This document shows, one piece after another, positions 47,722 to 58,206 of a stretch of 64,000 bases of DNA. Made by a program: the position numbers and the translations under genes. The notes below the pieces were generated by a model. That model had not been told where the DNA came from. It saw only the letters and a program-made list of their open reading frames with translations, and searched no databases. Within the stretch, counting starts at the first letter, position 1. Each line of letters opens with the position of its first letter. This stretch comes from Rhipicephalus microplus. Taxonomy: Eukaryota; Arthropoda; Arachnida; Ixodida; Ixodidae. Location of the stretch: NCBI RefSeq assembly GCF_043290135.1, contig NW_027464588.1:7882001-7946000 (forward strand). Direction: 5' to 3'.

Positions 47722-48429
47722 TAAACCCAGGCCTGCGCCATAGGCGTAACATAGTAACAGCAAAAGTTAGAAGAGGGGCCTTTCAGAGCCTTATTAAAAA
47801 TATTCATTGGGTAACTACTGCAAGCACATCCAAGAGAGCTCTGCTGGGTACCAGTAGGGCAATAATAATAACCCTTTGTGGAGTAGGCCGGCATTCGCTA
47901 TGCTATTTTTCATCATTCTTCTGAGAAGCGTGGCATCCGCTAAACACTTGCAAGGAATTTGGCGCCAATTGTCCATGAAGTAGCTGATGACCATGAGGAA
48001 TTATGGCGGAAGTGTGTTTGCGCCACAGTCAATAGCGGAACAAAAACACGTTTTTGTGGTGCTTTAGAGCATTGAACAGCGTTAACTAAAAGCCGAATTC
48101 TTCTGTCTTTCATTCCCTATTAGCAGCCACTGGCATGTACATTGAGCACTTTCTGGCAAGAAAGGGTTGCTACGTTTTACTCGCTGGGCATAACCTCCTT
48201 CGTTTTAGAAAGGTTTAGCTAGCGTTGGGCCACAGTGCCATGAATAGAGTGAACTAGTATATACCATGATCTCGAGGTGGTTAAAGGTGGGAAGTAGACA
48301 CGAAGCGCTCGCCGTAAGAAAGTGTGTGTGTGCCTCATCTCGTTCAGTCCTTTAATGTCCGCTGGATGGCGGTGGTTTTATATGAGGAATATATGATGAA
48401 CAGATGCGAGATGGTGGTGCTTGGAGTGT
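47722..48429. other. Intron sequence, nothing recognised
   Basis: No supported feature. Confidence 0.35.
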
Positions 48430-48655
48430 TGAATAGGTGGACGAACGGACGCACAGACAGGTGCACGGACTAATGCACGGATGGCTGCACGGACGGATGG
48501 ACGCATAGACGAACGCAGGAGCTGATGCATGGACGAACGCAGGGACGGACGCACGAACAGACGCACCCACGGACGGGAGGATCGACGCATGCACGGTCAC
48601 ACAGGCGGACGCATGGATGGACGGAAGCAAGAACGAATGGACGGACGAATGCTTC
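48430..48655. repeat. Degenerate tetranucleotide array
   Basis: Interspersed GGACGGAC, GCACGGAC, GAACGCA and GGATGGAC words with a 4-base rhythm for about 220 bp, ending in GAATGCTTCGCCCC. Long open frames through it are low-complexity artefacts. Confidence 0.8.
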
Positions 48656-49090
48656 GCCCCACTCTCCATAATTCACTCCGTGAATGTGCTGTCATTTTTT
48701 TGATATGTCAGTACTCGTTTGTATTTTACTGCATCATACCTGTGACGGAAATACGTCTTCGGAGCCATGGTGGACCTTGTCATAAAACAATATCCATGTA
48801 AGTTCTCCAATCGCGGCCCTAAGTGGTAGTCCTGCCTACAGGCATCTGAAGAGCTACGTCGCCTGCAATGAAAGCTTTATAATGTGTGCGCGGTGGGCGC
48901 AGTGGGCGTAACGGCGAAAAAGAAAAAGATAAAGAGGAGAGAGCCGCAGTGCGGGCCTGGCCTGTCATGGGCCGGCGCGGCGGAACTGCAGTGCTACATA
49001 ACGCCACTGACGATGCGCTCACGGATAGTTCGTAGCTTGCTTGGCGGATTTATTCCGTTCCGTTGTCTTGTCACCAACGTTTGTAAATAG
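48656..49090. other. Intron sequence, nothing recognised
   Basis: No supported feature. Confidence 0.35.
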
Positions 49091-49262
49091 CTCCGCGGTG
49101 TCATGTGTGTGTGTGTTGTGTTGGCAGCTAGGCTGTATTCACCATCCTTCAGCGGTGTCATGTGCGTGTGTTGTGTTGGCAGCTAGACTGTATTCACGAT
49201 GCTTCAGCGGTGTGACGTGGGTGTCTTGTGTTGGTAGCTAGGCTGCGTTCACCACGCTGCAG
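49091..49262. repeat. Three-unit minisatellite (55-57 bp)
   Basis: Units start at GCGGTG 49095, 49152 and 49207. Shared blocks are TTGTGTTGG(C/T)AGCTAG and CTG(T/C)(A/G)TTCAC. Lies in the intron 240 bp downstream (in gene sense) of the exon at 49505-49768. Confidence 0.85.
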
Positions 49263-49504
49263 TACGTGAACGGTGCTTGATGACGGTGACAGAAGCACGT
49301 TCTTTTCGTGATGTTTCTCAGGCCTCGAGTGTACCTGTCCCCGCGACTATACAAGGCAAGATGATGCGCACACTGCGTGCTCAGAAGTGCTCGGAACCCG
49401 AACGGAAAGTAATGGGCTTGTTGCACACTACAACGGCTACGAGGGACGAACGAGTGCCGCTATAAGGCGCTTCGGCCCTAAAAACTATGCGACTCTGCAC
49501 TCAC

Positions 49505-49768
49505 TCTCTGGCTTTTCGTAGACAATCGTGAAACTCTTCCAACGTTGAGCTTTCACCAAATCTTGGAGTGCCTTGTCCAACTCGCTGCGAGGAGGTGCCA
49601 TGCTAACAGAGACCAATGCCGCGTTGACGCCGGCATTGGGCTGAAATTCCTGAGACAAGAAGAAGTGTGGCACATGCTGTCCAGCGCAAGCGCTGCCGAC
49701 CAGTGACGCCGCTTCTGGCTTCCGTGGTCCAAGCACTGCTACAACACCTTTCTCCACGAGTCTGCATA
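49505..49768 (-). CDS. Glutamate receptor exon: first lobe of the amino-terminal domain
   Basis: 264 bp, phase 1 at both ends. Acceptor TCGTTGTCTCGGGGCAG before TATGCA; donor CCAGAGA followed by GTGAGT. It reads CRLVEKGVVAVLGPRKP, then HVPHFFLSQEF, APPRSELDKALQDLV and WKSFTIVYEKPE. These are the receptor motifs GV.A(I/V)(F/L)GP, (I/V)PH(I/F), and W..(F/V)T.(I/V)Y(E/D). The first partial codon joins the G left by the exon at 53300 to give Val (DTFQSAKK, then VCRLVEKG). The final A joins CG of the exon at 31043 to give Thr. Joins in both directions therefore reproduce the family sequence. Confidence 0.92.
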
Positions 49769-50020
49769 CTGCCCCGAGACAACGAAATAAACATAATCGG
49801 CAGCATGCAATTGTTGTATGAGACATTCCCAAACTCAGGTTAACTTGTCGTACACTGCGCTATAGAGAGGTTGACGAGAGTAGTCTTACGAAATCGTTCC
49901 CCTAACCACACTGGGCTGGAATTGGACGGCTCAATGTGATTAAGCTTCAAAGGAATGTCAGTTTAGCTTGAATTCACCTAAAGCGCAGTCTTGAAGAAAT
50001 TGCCTCATTGTGAGTTGTTC
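49769..50020. other. Intron flank of the tandem duplication
   Basis: Single-copy sequence up to the left duplication breakpoint (50020/50021). Confidence 0.6.
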
Positions 50021-50249
50021 GCCACTAGGGGGCCCACCAAAACTATTTTACATCAAGTTTCGCGCTAGTGCCAACAAAACCACGTTAATACTTTACCAGA
50101 TATAGCGTCACATCCACTGTATTTCTTGTTGCACCGGAAGGGTTCGCTCCTCAAACATATAATGCTAAGCTACATCAGCAGCTCATGAGCCGCCATTTGT
50201 ATGGTTTTCTTTGGAAGCTGCTCCACCAGTAACATTTATGCAAGATGTT

Positions 50250-51350
50250 TCAGCGCGCGAACAAAGGAAAAAGGACAGTGTAGACAGAAAGAGCTCTGAC
50301 TTCCAACTAACTTTATTTCACAGAGTGGCAAGAATATATACTGCTAAAAAGGATGATAACAGAGCATGAAGGTAAAATGCACGCTAATCTACACATCAGT
50401 AACAAAACACGTGTGACAGGTCCTCTATTGCCTCAAAGCCCAGCTAGGTAATCACGTTCAGCCTGTGATAAAGCAATCGATGATGTGCTTACACATTTAT
50501 CTCCTAGCAAGTGCATTTTTTCGGCTTCAATAATTTCTCGGGTAAGCTGGTCCCTGTGCCTTGCCAATATTGAGCACTGATCAAAGAGAGGGGTGCACCC
50601 ACAATCTCGGCAATGAATGCCAAGATGCCCTTGTACCACATTGTGCACATTGTTTTGGTGTTCTCGGAGGCGGTCATTTATGCACCTGCCGGTTTGCCCG
50701 ACATAGATGCACCCACACGTCAGTGCAATCAGGTAAACGACTCTCACTGCGCATGGGACGTAGCGTGTCCTGTGCGCGACAGAGCACGAGGCAGAATTTG
50801 CACGAGGTGCATTGACCCGTTTGCAAAGCCTCTGCAATTTTTCCGGGGCAGAAAAAACCACAGAAACGTTGGCGTCTCGAGCAGTCTTTTTTAGCCTGTG
50901 TGATACGTCGTGCACGTAAGGCAGTACGACAGGCCGGCTCTTTCTGACACTGTTTCGCTTATCCAGTTTGTCGCCTCACTTCAAGACAGTGACCAGCTTT
51001 TCCGCCACCGAAACAAGAACATGCGCGGGGTAACCAGATTTGGTAAGCCGCTCTACTTGTAGAGCAAAGCTGTGGTGTACCATGTGGGGGCATGACGTCT
51101 TTAAGGCATTGACAAGGCAGAGGTTAGCGATGCCCCGCTTGACCAATTTAGAGTGAGCTGAGCTGAAAGGCAGAAGAGGCTTGCCGCTTCTTGGTTCATA
51201 CATCCAGCAAACATGTCGGGAGTCTCACAAAAGCTTCAAATCTAGAAACTTCAGGTTGTTATCAGTGGGTGATTCATGGGTTAGAACTAGTGGTTTCAGG
51301 CACTCTCGGAAAACAGTCAACACGTCAGAGGAAACGGTCTGAAATTTTGA
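50250..51350 (-). pseudogene. Penelope-like element: RT end and GIY-YIG endonuclease (unit 1)
   Basis: Minus-strand reading. About 51345-51220 gives an RT-thumb segment (VLTHESPTDNNLKFLDL), broken by a TGA. Then KPLLPFSSAHSKLVKRGIAN (51203-50976), a conserved linker of Penelope-like proteins. Then at 50915-50433 the endonuclease GCIYVGQTGRCINDRLREH, with Cys/His ligands (HCRDCGCTP) and IIEAEKMH. The downstream (left) untranslated part, about 50250-50430, resembles a pseudo-LTR. RT motifs upstream of the thumb are missing: the bases before 51350 end in TTTCAG, so a lost or intron-separated 5' part is possible. This is a different subfamily from the element at 2059-3035. Confidence 0.85.
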
Positions 51351-53299
51351 CAATGGTGCCATCTAGCGGGGCGCAGTTAAAAAAAGGAGTCTGCAATCTC
51401 GAAGTCAACGGTGGGAAATTGATCAATGGCAGATTTTGCTGCTGTGGCTCCTGCTGCTTTCGGTGTTCTGCTACTAGCGCAGTGAAGCCGAGCGACGTTG
51501 TGCATGGCAACAGTGACGTGAGAAGGTCCGGCCTTTTGTTTCTTCAGGCGGGTGATTTGAAGTGCGCCAACCCGATGCGGACCTCCAAAATGAGATTTTA
51601 TTTCAAAATAGGCCTTTTCTTGGCACAGGGTAACACTACGAGGTTTCCGGACCACCATTTCAACAATCAACGTTGACTTAATAGTTGCCTTTAGTGTCTC
51701 TTTACGTTTAAGCTTCCCAAAAGAGTGGATGGCTATATACAATACACATGTTTGTATGAAATAGACTGGCGCGGCAGCTTCCTTTTCATTAGCATAAAAA
51801 ATTATTTGCGTACATCGTAGGAATAATTCATTTGTGAAGCTGCTTTCTAGATCCTGAAGCAACGCCTCATGTCAGAGAAGTTTTCGCTATTTCGATTTCA
51901 CAGCCCCTATTTACCATCCCAGCACCTCTACCACTTGTGAGATGACGTCAGGTATGACAAAACGATTATTGTAATTACAGCAAAGGCGCGTGAGCCAAAA
52001 ACCGAACACTGGGCGAGCGAACACGATGATGGTGATTACAAATATTAGTAAGCCCAAGGGAAGATTGTGAACTATACTGTAAACGTTTACGCTTGTTTCA
52101 CTTATATAGCCATAATAAATACACGAAAAACTTTCTGCGTCAATATAGAGAACATTTCAAACATGCAGTGAGACATACCCCTATTTTTGTGCTGAGAATA
52201 TTTAGAGGACCTCTAAAGAGCCTCTAACAAAATATCAAACCATACTCTTATTATCTACCATAGTTGCCCTTTTCGCGGCACGGTTCACAACCTTTGAAGT
52301 TTGATCACGTGATGTTAGGATGAAATAAGCTCTCCATTGTTCAATATAGAAGACGTGTCTGCTGTGAATTGTTTCATACAATGGTTTACAATGATGTCAT
52401 ATGGCATTTCTTTCTTGTATTGCATGACTATAACGCGCGATTAACTGATTTCACTTCGATCTCTGTGTTTGCGGCTGTGCAAGCACAGGTAGCAGCGTGT
52501 GGTTCGTGTTTATAATAAATAAATTGTTCGCGTTTTATAATAATAATAAAATTCGTCGTGTTATATATTAAATGCGTGGCGAGGAGAGGTAGCGATTGTA
52601 GGAAGGAAAGTAAAGGCGAGACAGGCACAACTGTTTCGTCATTGAACTCGCGATGGTTAAGGAGCCCTTCAACCATGCCCTCTAAATCTAATTTAACGTT
52701 TTTAAAATAAAAATTCCTATACTATGCAACTTCAACCAACACCCCTCAAATTATTACGCCATTATATGGACGTATATAGCGATGAAGTAAACATCTGCCT
52801 ATCTATGCAAAACTGCCTATCTATGCAAAATTTTTAGGTTAACTGCATGAGAATTTTTTAACTTCGCAGATTTATTATATAAAATATATACGTTTCATTT
52901 GTCTAAATTTTAACTAAAAGCAACAGGTATGCCAGTGATAGCAACACAATGAATTCTTTGTTCAAATGGTAAACCTTACAACGCTCCTTGCATGAGACAT
53001 ACCATAAGAGTGCAGTTAACAGTGCATAATGGGACGCGCACAATCGATGCATCACGTGACGTGCAGATATTGACGCGAATTCATGAACTGTGTGAACAAA
53101 GCTAATATTTATTCCGTCTTAGCGAAATGTATATATCTGCACGTAGACAAAGTATATGCGGCTGTGCTTTCACTTCCTTCATTGCTCTTGGTTCATTCGA
53201 CACGGCTCTTTTGAAATTTAGACACCAATGTATGGTAAAAGTAGTGGTAGGCTATTTAGCCTAATATGCGGTAAACTTAGTGATGCTACGGGCATTCAC
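51351..53299. other. Intron sequence in unit 1, nothing recognised
   Basis: Open frames at 51377-51862 have no motif. AT-rich with a small direct repeat (CTGCCTATCTATGCAAAA twice near 52795-52832). Confidence 0.4.
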
Positions 53300-53521
53300 C
53301 TTTCTTTGCTGATTGGAAGGTGTCTTCCGGATCAAGTTTCTCAATGGCCAGGCTGAGGTGCGGTGCTCTGCTAGAAGAGTCGGCGAACTCGTGGGTGCCT
53401 GTGTTACCAGCCATTGACGGTGGCTTCTCTCCATCGTCGCTGGCGTTCAGGTTGACTCGGTCGAGCATTTGCCACAGAAGCTTCTCTTCTTCAGATGAGC
53501 CGGCGTGGTCGTACACGACAC
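53300..53521 (-). CDS. Glutamate receptor exon: start of amino-terminal domain (copy 1)
   Basis: 222 bp (74 codons), phase 1 at both ends. Acceptor TTGTTTTGTGCACAG before GTGTCG; donor AAAGAAAG followed by GTGAAT. It reads VVYDHAGSSEEEKLLWQMLD, then RVNLNAS, and ends LSLAIEKLDPEDTFQSAKK. It matches the opening of receptor amino-terminal domains (I.G(I/V)(F/Y)......E..(L/F)...(V/I)(D/N)R(I/V)N ... D(T/S)F.A.(K/R)). Between RVN and LSLAIEKL about 30 residues are present where most relatives have about 10; the insert is Ser/Asp/Gly-rich. It splices in frame to 49768. It is duplicated exactly at 60156-60377. Confidence 0.88.
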
Positions 53522-54058
53522 CTGTGCACAAAACAATCATAATAATTGTTGCGGCTCTACAATCAAAGATCACATCGTCATTATGAGGAACGTCGTGGTG
53601 AAGAAACTTTATGGATTCTGTCCATCTTGAATGTTTTACCATGCATATATAGTGAAGTACAAAATTCTTCTACGACTCCGCTCTCACCTAAACGCAGTCG
53701 CCATTGCTGGCCTTAAATCTTGCAACCTTTGCGTCAGCACTCGAACACCATAACCTGAAGACCACTAAGGTGGATATGAACGGAATAACATTGAAGTTCT
53801 TTTGACCGGAAAAGAGAAGCAATGAAGCCGCAAATGGTTTGTTTAAGAGCAAATGATGCACATACTTTGCTTTGAATAAAAATTAGACTGCGTAAGCTGC
53901 TTAATAAAGCAGGCCATCACTTCTTTTATAATAACAGCGCAATAGAAAACTCAAAAGAAATAGGGGACAATTTGTGGGGTGTTTTTCTTGCGTCATGCAT
54001 TCTCCAGGGCCCTACTCATTTTATTTAAAGCGGAAAAGTTATTGCAATGACAAAAATT
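53522..54058. other. Intron sequence in unit 1, nothing recognised
   Basis: No supported feature. Confidence 0.4.
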
Positions 54059-54756
54059 GGCAGACCCCACGTGCAGTGGGAATGCGTGATACGCGAAGCA
54101 CGAATGAGAAATGGTCATATGTCGCTTCAAATCTACACAACGTTACGAGGTGAAGGTAAATGATGCCGTATATGACTTACGTGTCATGATTATCATGTTT
54201 GGATGTGTCGTTTACCTTCGTCACCTATTCACGTAACATTATAGCAAGTTTAGTATATGTGGAGCACGCAAAATGGCTGCCAGCACGCTAAGAGCGTGGT
54301 ATGTTGTCATATTCCTACATGACACGCATGTCAGGATTATCATGCTTGCACCAGTCGTATATTTCATCACCCATTGACGTCAAGTAACACCAAATTTGGC
54401 ATACGTGGAGCTAGCAAAACAGCCTTGAGCGCATCATGAAGCGCCCTATATACTCCAACGTTGCTTTGACGCACACGCACATGGGCACATCGACGCTACA
54501 TCAGCAAAACGTGAGCACTTAGAGTCTCACGGCAGGCGCGACCAGCGTCCTTCGGCGCCGCTCCACGGCAACCGGCGGGAAACACGACATGCTGCATTTT
54601 AAGCCGATGCGTTACCTGGACAACCCTGCCTATCCCTCTTTTTGTGACGAAGGACGCTGGACGTGCTGAAACGCGCATGCATCAAAGCAACGCAGCGCGG
54701 CGCGGGCCTCTGAGTATATGGCAGGACCAGCGCCTGGTGTGGCAACGCCAGCGTGA
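54059..54756 (+). mobile_element. ~147-bp-subrepeat element, copy 3 (truncated, unit 1)
   Basis: The head GGCAGACCCCACGTGCAGTG matches copies 1 and 2. Two subrepeats (CATGATTATCATG near 54187, CAGGATTATCATG near 54330) lead into the GC-rich insert. The copy stops at CCAGCGTGA, where the 1.8-kb inverted-repeat element begins. The continuation expected from copies 1 and 2 (GTGACGCGACGAA) resumes briefly at 56533 (GCGTGATGCGACGAAG). Confidence 0.75.
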
Positions 54757-56532
54757 CTAGGGAGCCTTCATGTGTGCACGTCTCCGTGTTTTAGGGTGGT
54801 GACAACTCCGATCATGGTTGCTTACAACTGGCTAAAACGGCCCCCATACTTGACGGGCCGCCATGTTGGTTCTGAGTGGCCGCTCACTTACCTTGACGGC
54901 AGCGTGGGTTCCAACGAGAAGAGGGTATTTTTTATATGGCAAGTGCTGAAGGATGAAGGGTTGTTTTCTGAAGTTAGCCGTCGTTTCGTTTAACAGGAAA
55001 GACATGTTCATGACTCGAGTTTGTATAAAATACTGTTAAAACAGTTCGTTTCTCCCACTTGGTAGACCCACCGCATTGGCGGAGTGAGGCTATTTAAGGA
55101 GCCAATATTTGCGAGGGGGAGAACCTCGATGTCACTATGAATGGACTTTATTGTCCGCGTGCCCTTCAGGAAGCATATTCACCTTAGCACTGCAAATACC
55201 TCAAAGGCCTCTTAGTGCAAGGCTCGAAACAGTGCTATTTATATGATGGAACTCTTAACGGCAGGAAAGGCAGAACAAACAACCGGGTAGCTCGCGATGT
55301 TCTCTGTAAACCGAATAGCTCTGCTAGCCTGTTTCTCATACCTAAGCAATGCGTTTCTCCGTAATATAATTTCCTACAGCCAGTTTAGTTCCTGCGAACG
55401 AATCTGTACAATGACTGCTTAAAAACCTTTCAAGCTGTAAGCATTTCCGAAAAAGTAGGGCATTCAATCACATTACACCGCCTTCCCCCTATGCCCACAA
55501 GCCTGTTTATTAGGCTAGAAGAAAAGCAAAAGGGAATAACGAGGGACAATTCAAGTTTTTCCAGGTAAGATTTTATTGCAAACAGCATCCAAACGGCATG
55601 TGGCCTTGTGTCTTCAAACCATCCTGCCTCCTTTGCTGGAAGCTTGTGTCCTCGCAGTGGGCCTAGAGTAAAGCAATAAGACGAAAAATCATACACGGCT
55701 CCGACCACATATACGGAGTCCATACACATTTTCTGCCAGCAAAGAAAGACGCGAACGGGAGCGTCTGTAGGTGGTTTACGGGCCTGGCGTTTTCCGCGAC
55801 GAATGCGGTGACAGCTTCGGAAACCGACAAAGTGCAGATAGTGAATGCGTGCAGGACCACACATTCGACTAGTCATATCATTCGATTGAGGAACTGCGCT
55901 TCGACTACAAAGATAAACAAGCATACTCAACCATCTTCCGCTCGCACAGCGTAGCCAAACGAAGCCTAATTCATTATTATATAGTGCGCGTTGTCGTGCT
56001 TATTTTGCTCAAACTGCTTTTCGTTGCATGGCTAAGTCACCCATTTCACGAAATGTGCGGTGATATATTCAATCCACTCGCAATACAATGGGTACTCACC
56101 TCACAAACACGGCGAGTAGTAGTCGCCTCCAAGCAGTCTTACTTCACTTGTGTAGCCCAGCGTTTCCGTTGGCTAGAGCAAGTTGGGAAGCGGGAAGGTC
56201 TCCAGATGGTTTTGCATTGTGGCACGCAGCCCTCTGGCATTTACACTTCAAAGTTCTTGTAGGTGCACTTAGCGCGAGGATGGTGTCGTAGCGCAAGCTA
56301 CGTCTATGGGGTAATCAAAAGCAGCTTATACCGCAGCTTGCACACCAGCGCCAACATGCAGCTGGTGCAGTGCGACGGAGCCGGAACGCCTGGCCGCAAG
56401 AACCAACATGGCGCCTGTTGCCACGGGAACCGTGACTGGCAACATTGTGTTTTAGCGGGGGGTGGCAAGTGGTGGGTAAAAGGCTGACATCACCCTAAAA
56501 GACGGAGACGCGCGCACATGAAGGCTCCCTAA
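54757..56532. mobile_element. 1.8-kb element with ~47-bp terminal inverted repeats (unit 1)
   Basis: 1776 bp. The left end (CTAGGGAGCCTTCATGTGTG...TTTTAGGGTGGTGAC) is the imperfect reverse complement of the right end, about 42 of 47 matching. It is flanked by GCGTGA (54751-54756 and 56533-56538), a 6-bp target duplication. Uninterrupted relatives of the target at about 12957 and 42820 confirm the site. Inner frames, for example the minus frame 55930-55430 (166 codons), show no transposase motif I recognise, so it is probably non-autonomous. A superfamily is not assigned. Confidence 0.78.
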
Positions 56533-56549
56533 GCGTGATGCGACGAAGC

Positions 56550-56866
56550 AGGGAGCCTATATGAACGGCCGTTTTTAGGGTGGAGACATCTTATTAAGTG
56601 CTTTCAAGAAACTCAGCCAAAACCAGCGGGCAATGGGGCACGCTGTTGCCAGCTTCCACCAAATTCAGCATAGTTTTCTGTGCGCCGCCATTTTGGAGCC
56701 AGCCGCTGCTCCCGACGACGTACGGCGTCGGTGCCTAGCCCTTGTAGCAACACACAACACTTGGGCTTTTGACAGCGGTGGTTCTCAGGGTCGCGTAAGC
56801 GACCGAGTTCTCAAACTGAGCGCACGAAGAAATTCGCAGCCCACACACAAACACTTGTGACATAAT
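56550..56866. mobile_element. Second, truncated relative of the inverted-repeat element (unit 1)
   Basis: AGGGAGCCTATATGAACGGC, then TTTTTAGGGTGGAGAC, parallels the terminal repeat of the 54757-56532 element but differs in the middle. It begins only 12 bp after that element's target duplication. No matching far end is present before the duplication breakpoint. Confidence 0.5.
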
Positions 56867-56876
56867 GTTTTGGTGG
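56867..56876. other. Duplication junction filler (10 bp)
   Basis: GTTTTGGTGG between the two units. With the following GCC it is the exact reverse complement of GGCCCACCAAAAC just inside the unit (50031-50043 and 56887-56899). Confidence 0.85.
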
Positions 56877-57105
56877 GCCACTAGGGGGCCCACCAAAACT
56901 ATTTTACATCAAGTTTCGCGCTAGTGCCAACAAAACCACGTTAATACTTTACCAGATATAGCGTCACATCCACTGTATTTCTTGTTGCACCGGAAGGGTT
57001 CGCTCCTCAAACATATAATGCTAAGCTACATCAGCAGCTCATGAGCCGCCATTTGTATGGTCTTCTTTGGAAGCTGCTCCACCAGTAACATTTATGCAAG
57101 ATGTT

Positions 57106-58206
57106 TCAGCGCGCGAACAAAGGAAAAAGGACAGTGTAGACAGAAAGAGCTCTGACTTCCAACTAACTTTATTTCACAGAGTGGCAAGAATATATACTGC
57201 TAAAAAGGATGATAACAGAGCATGAAGGTAAAATGCACGCTAATCTACACATCAGTAACAAAACACGTGTGACAGGTCCTCTATTGCCTCAAAGCCCAGC
57301 TAGGTAATCACGTTCAGCCTGTGATAAAGCAATCGATGATGTGCTTACACATTTATCTCCTAGCAAGTGCATTTTTTCGGCTTCAATAATTTCTCGGGTA
57401 AGCTGGTCCCTGTGCCTTGCCAATATTGAGCACTGATCAAAGAGAGGGGTGCACCCACAATCTCGGCAATGAATGCCAAGATGCCCTTGTACCACATTGT
57501 GCACATTGTTTTGGTGTTCTCGGAGGCGGTCATTTATGCACCTGCCGGTTTGCCCGACATAGATGCACCCACACGTCAGTGCAATCAGGTAAACGACTCT
57601 CACTGCGCATGGGACGTAGCGTGTCCTGTGCGCGACAGAGCACGAGGCAGAATTTGCACGAGGTGCATTGACCCGTTTGCAAAGCCTCTGCAATTTTTCC
57701 GGGGCAGAAAAAACCACAGAAACGTTGGCGTCTCGAGCAGTCTTTTTTAGCCTGTGTGATACGTCGTGCACGTAAGGCAGTACGACAGGCCGGCTCTTTC
57801 TGACACTGTTTCGCTTATCCAGTTTGTCGCCTCACTTCAAGACAGTGACCAGCTTTTCCGCCACCGAAACAAGAACATGCGCGGGGTAACCAGATTTGGT
57901 AAGCCGCTCTACTTGTAGAGCAAAGCTGTGGTGTACCATGTGGGGGCATGACGTCTTTAAGGCATTGACAAGGCAGAGGTTAGCGATGCCCCGCTTGACC
58001 AATTTAGAGTGAGCTGAGCTGAAAGGCAGAAGAGGCTTGCCGCTTCTTGGTTCATACATCCAGCAAACATGTCGGGAGTCTCACAAAAGCTTCAAATCTA
58101 GAAACTTCAGGTTGTTATCAGTGGGTGATTCATGGGTTAGAACTAGTGGTTTCAGGCACTCTCGGAAAACAGTCAACACGTCAGAGGAAACGGTCTGAAA
58201 TTTTGA
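57106..58206 (-). pseudogene. Penelope-like RT end and GIY-YIG endonuclease (unit 2)
   Basis: Duplicate of 50250-51350 at offset 6856. The endonuclease frame is 57771-57289 and the linker frame 58059-57832. The same TGA interrupts the RT-thumb segment, so the break predates the duplication. Confidence 0.85.

Larger units (their letters stand above)
50021..56866. repeat. Tandem duplication, unit 1 (6846 bp)
   Basis: Identical to 56877-63722 at offset 6856 except for a few substitutions; by eye I found T at 50206 against C at 57062, and T against C near 56140/62996. The unit contains a Penelope-like fragment, a receptor exon, a truncated ~147-bp-repeat element and a 1.8-kb inverted-repeat element. 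It begins GCCACTAGGGGG and ends CTTGTGACATAAT. Confidence 0.95.

Noticed and set aside
48352..48676. Open frames of about 70-105 codons across the tetranucleotide array
   Set aside because: Low-complexity translation of a 4-base repeat in several frames at once.
50433..50915. GIY-YIG protein considered as a homing endonuclease or DNA-repair nuclease
   Set aside because: The upstream KPLLPFSSAHSKLVKRG linker and RT-thumb segment identify a Penelope-like retroelement.
51377..51862. 161-codon frames on both strands (and duplicates at 58233-58718)
   Set aside because: No recognisable domain, no splice context and overlapping frames on both strands; probably chance.
55430..55930. 166-codon minus-strand frame inside the inverted-repeat element considered as a transposase
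   Set aside because: No DDE/D motif, zinc finger or other recognisable signature; the composition looks like a chance frame.
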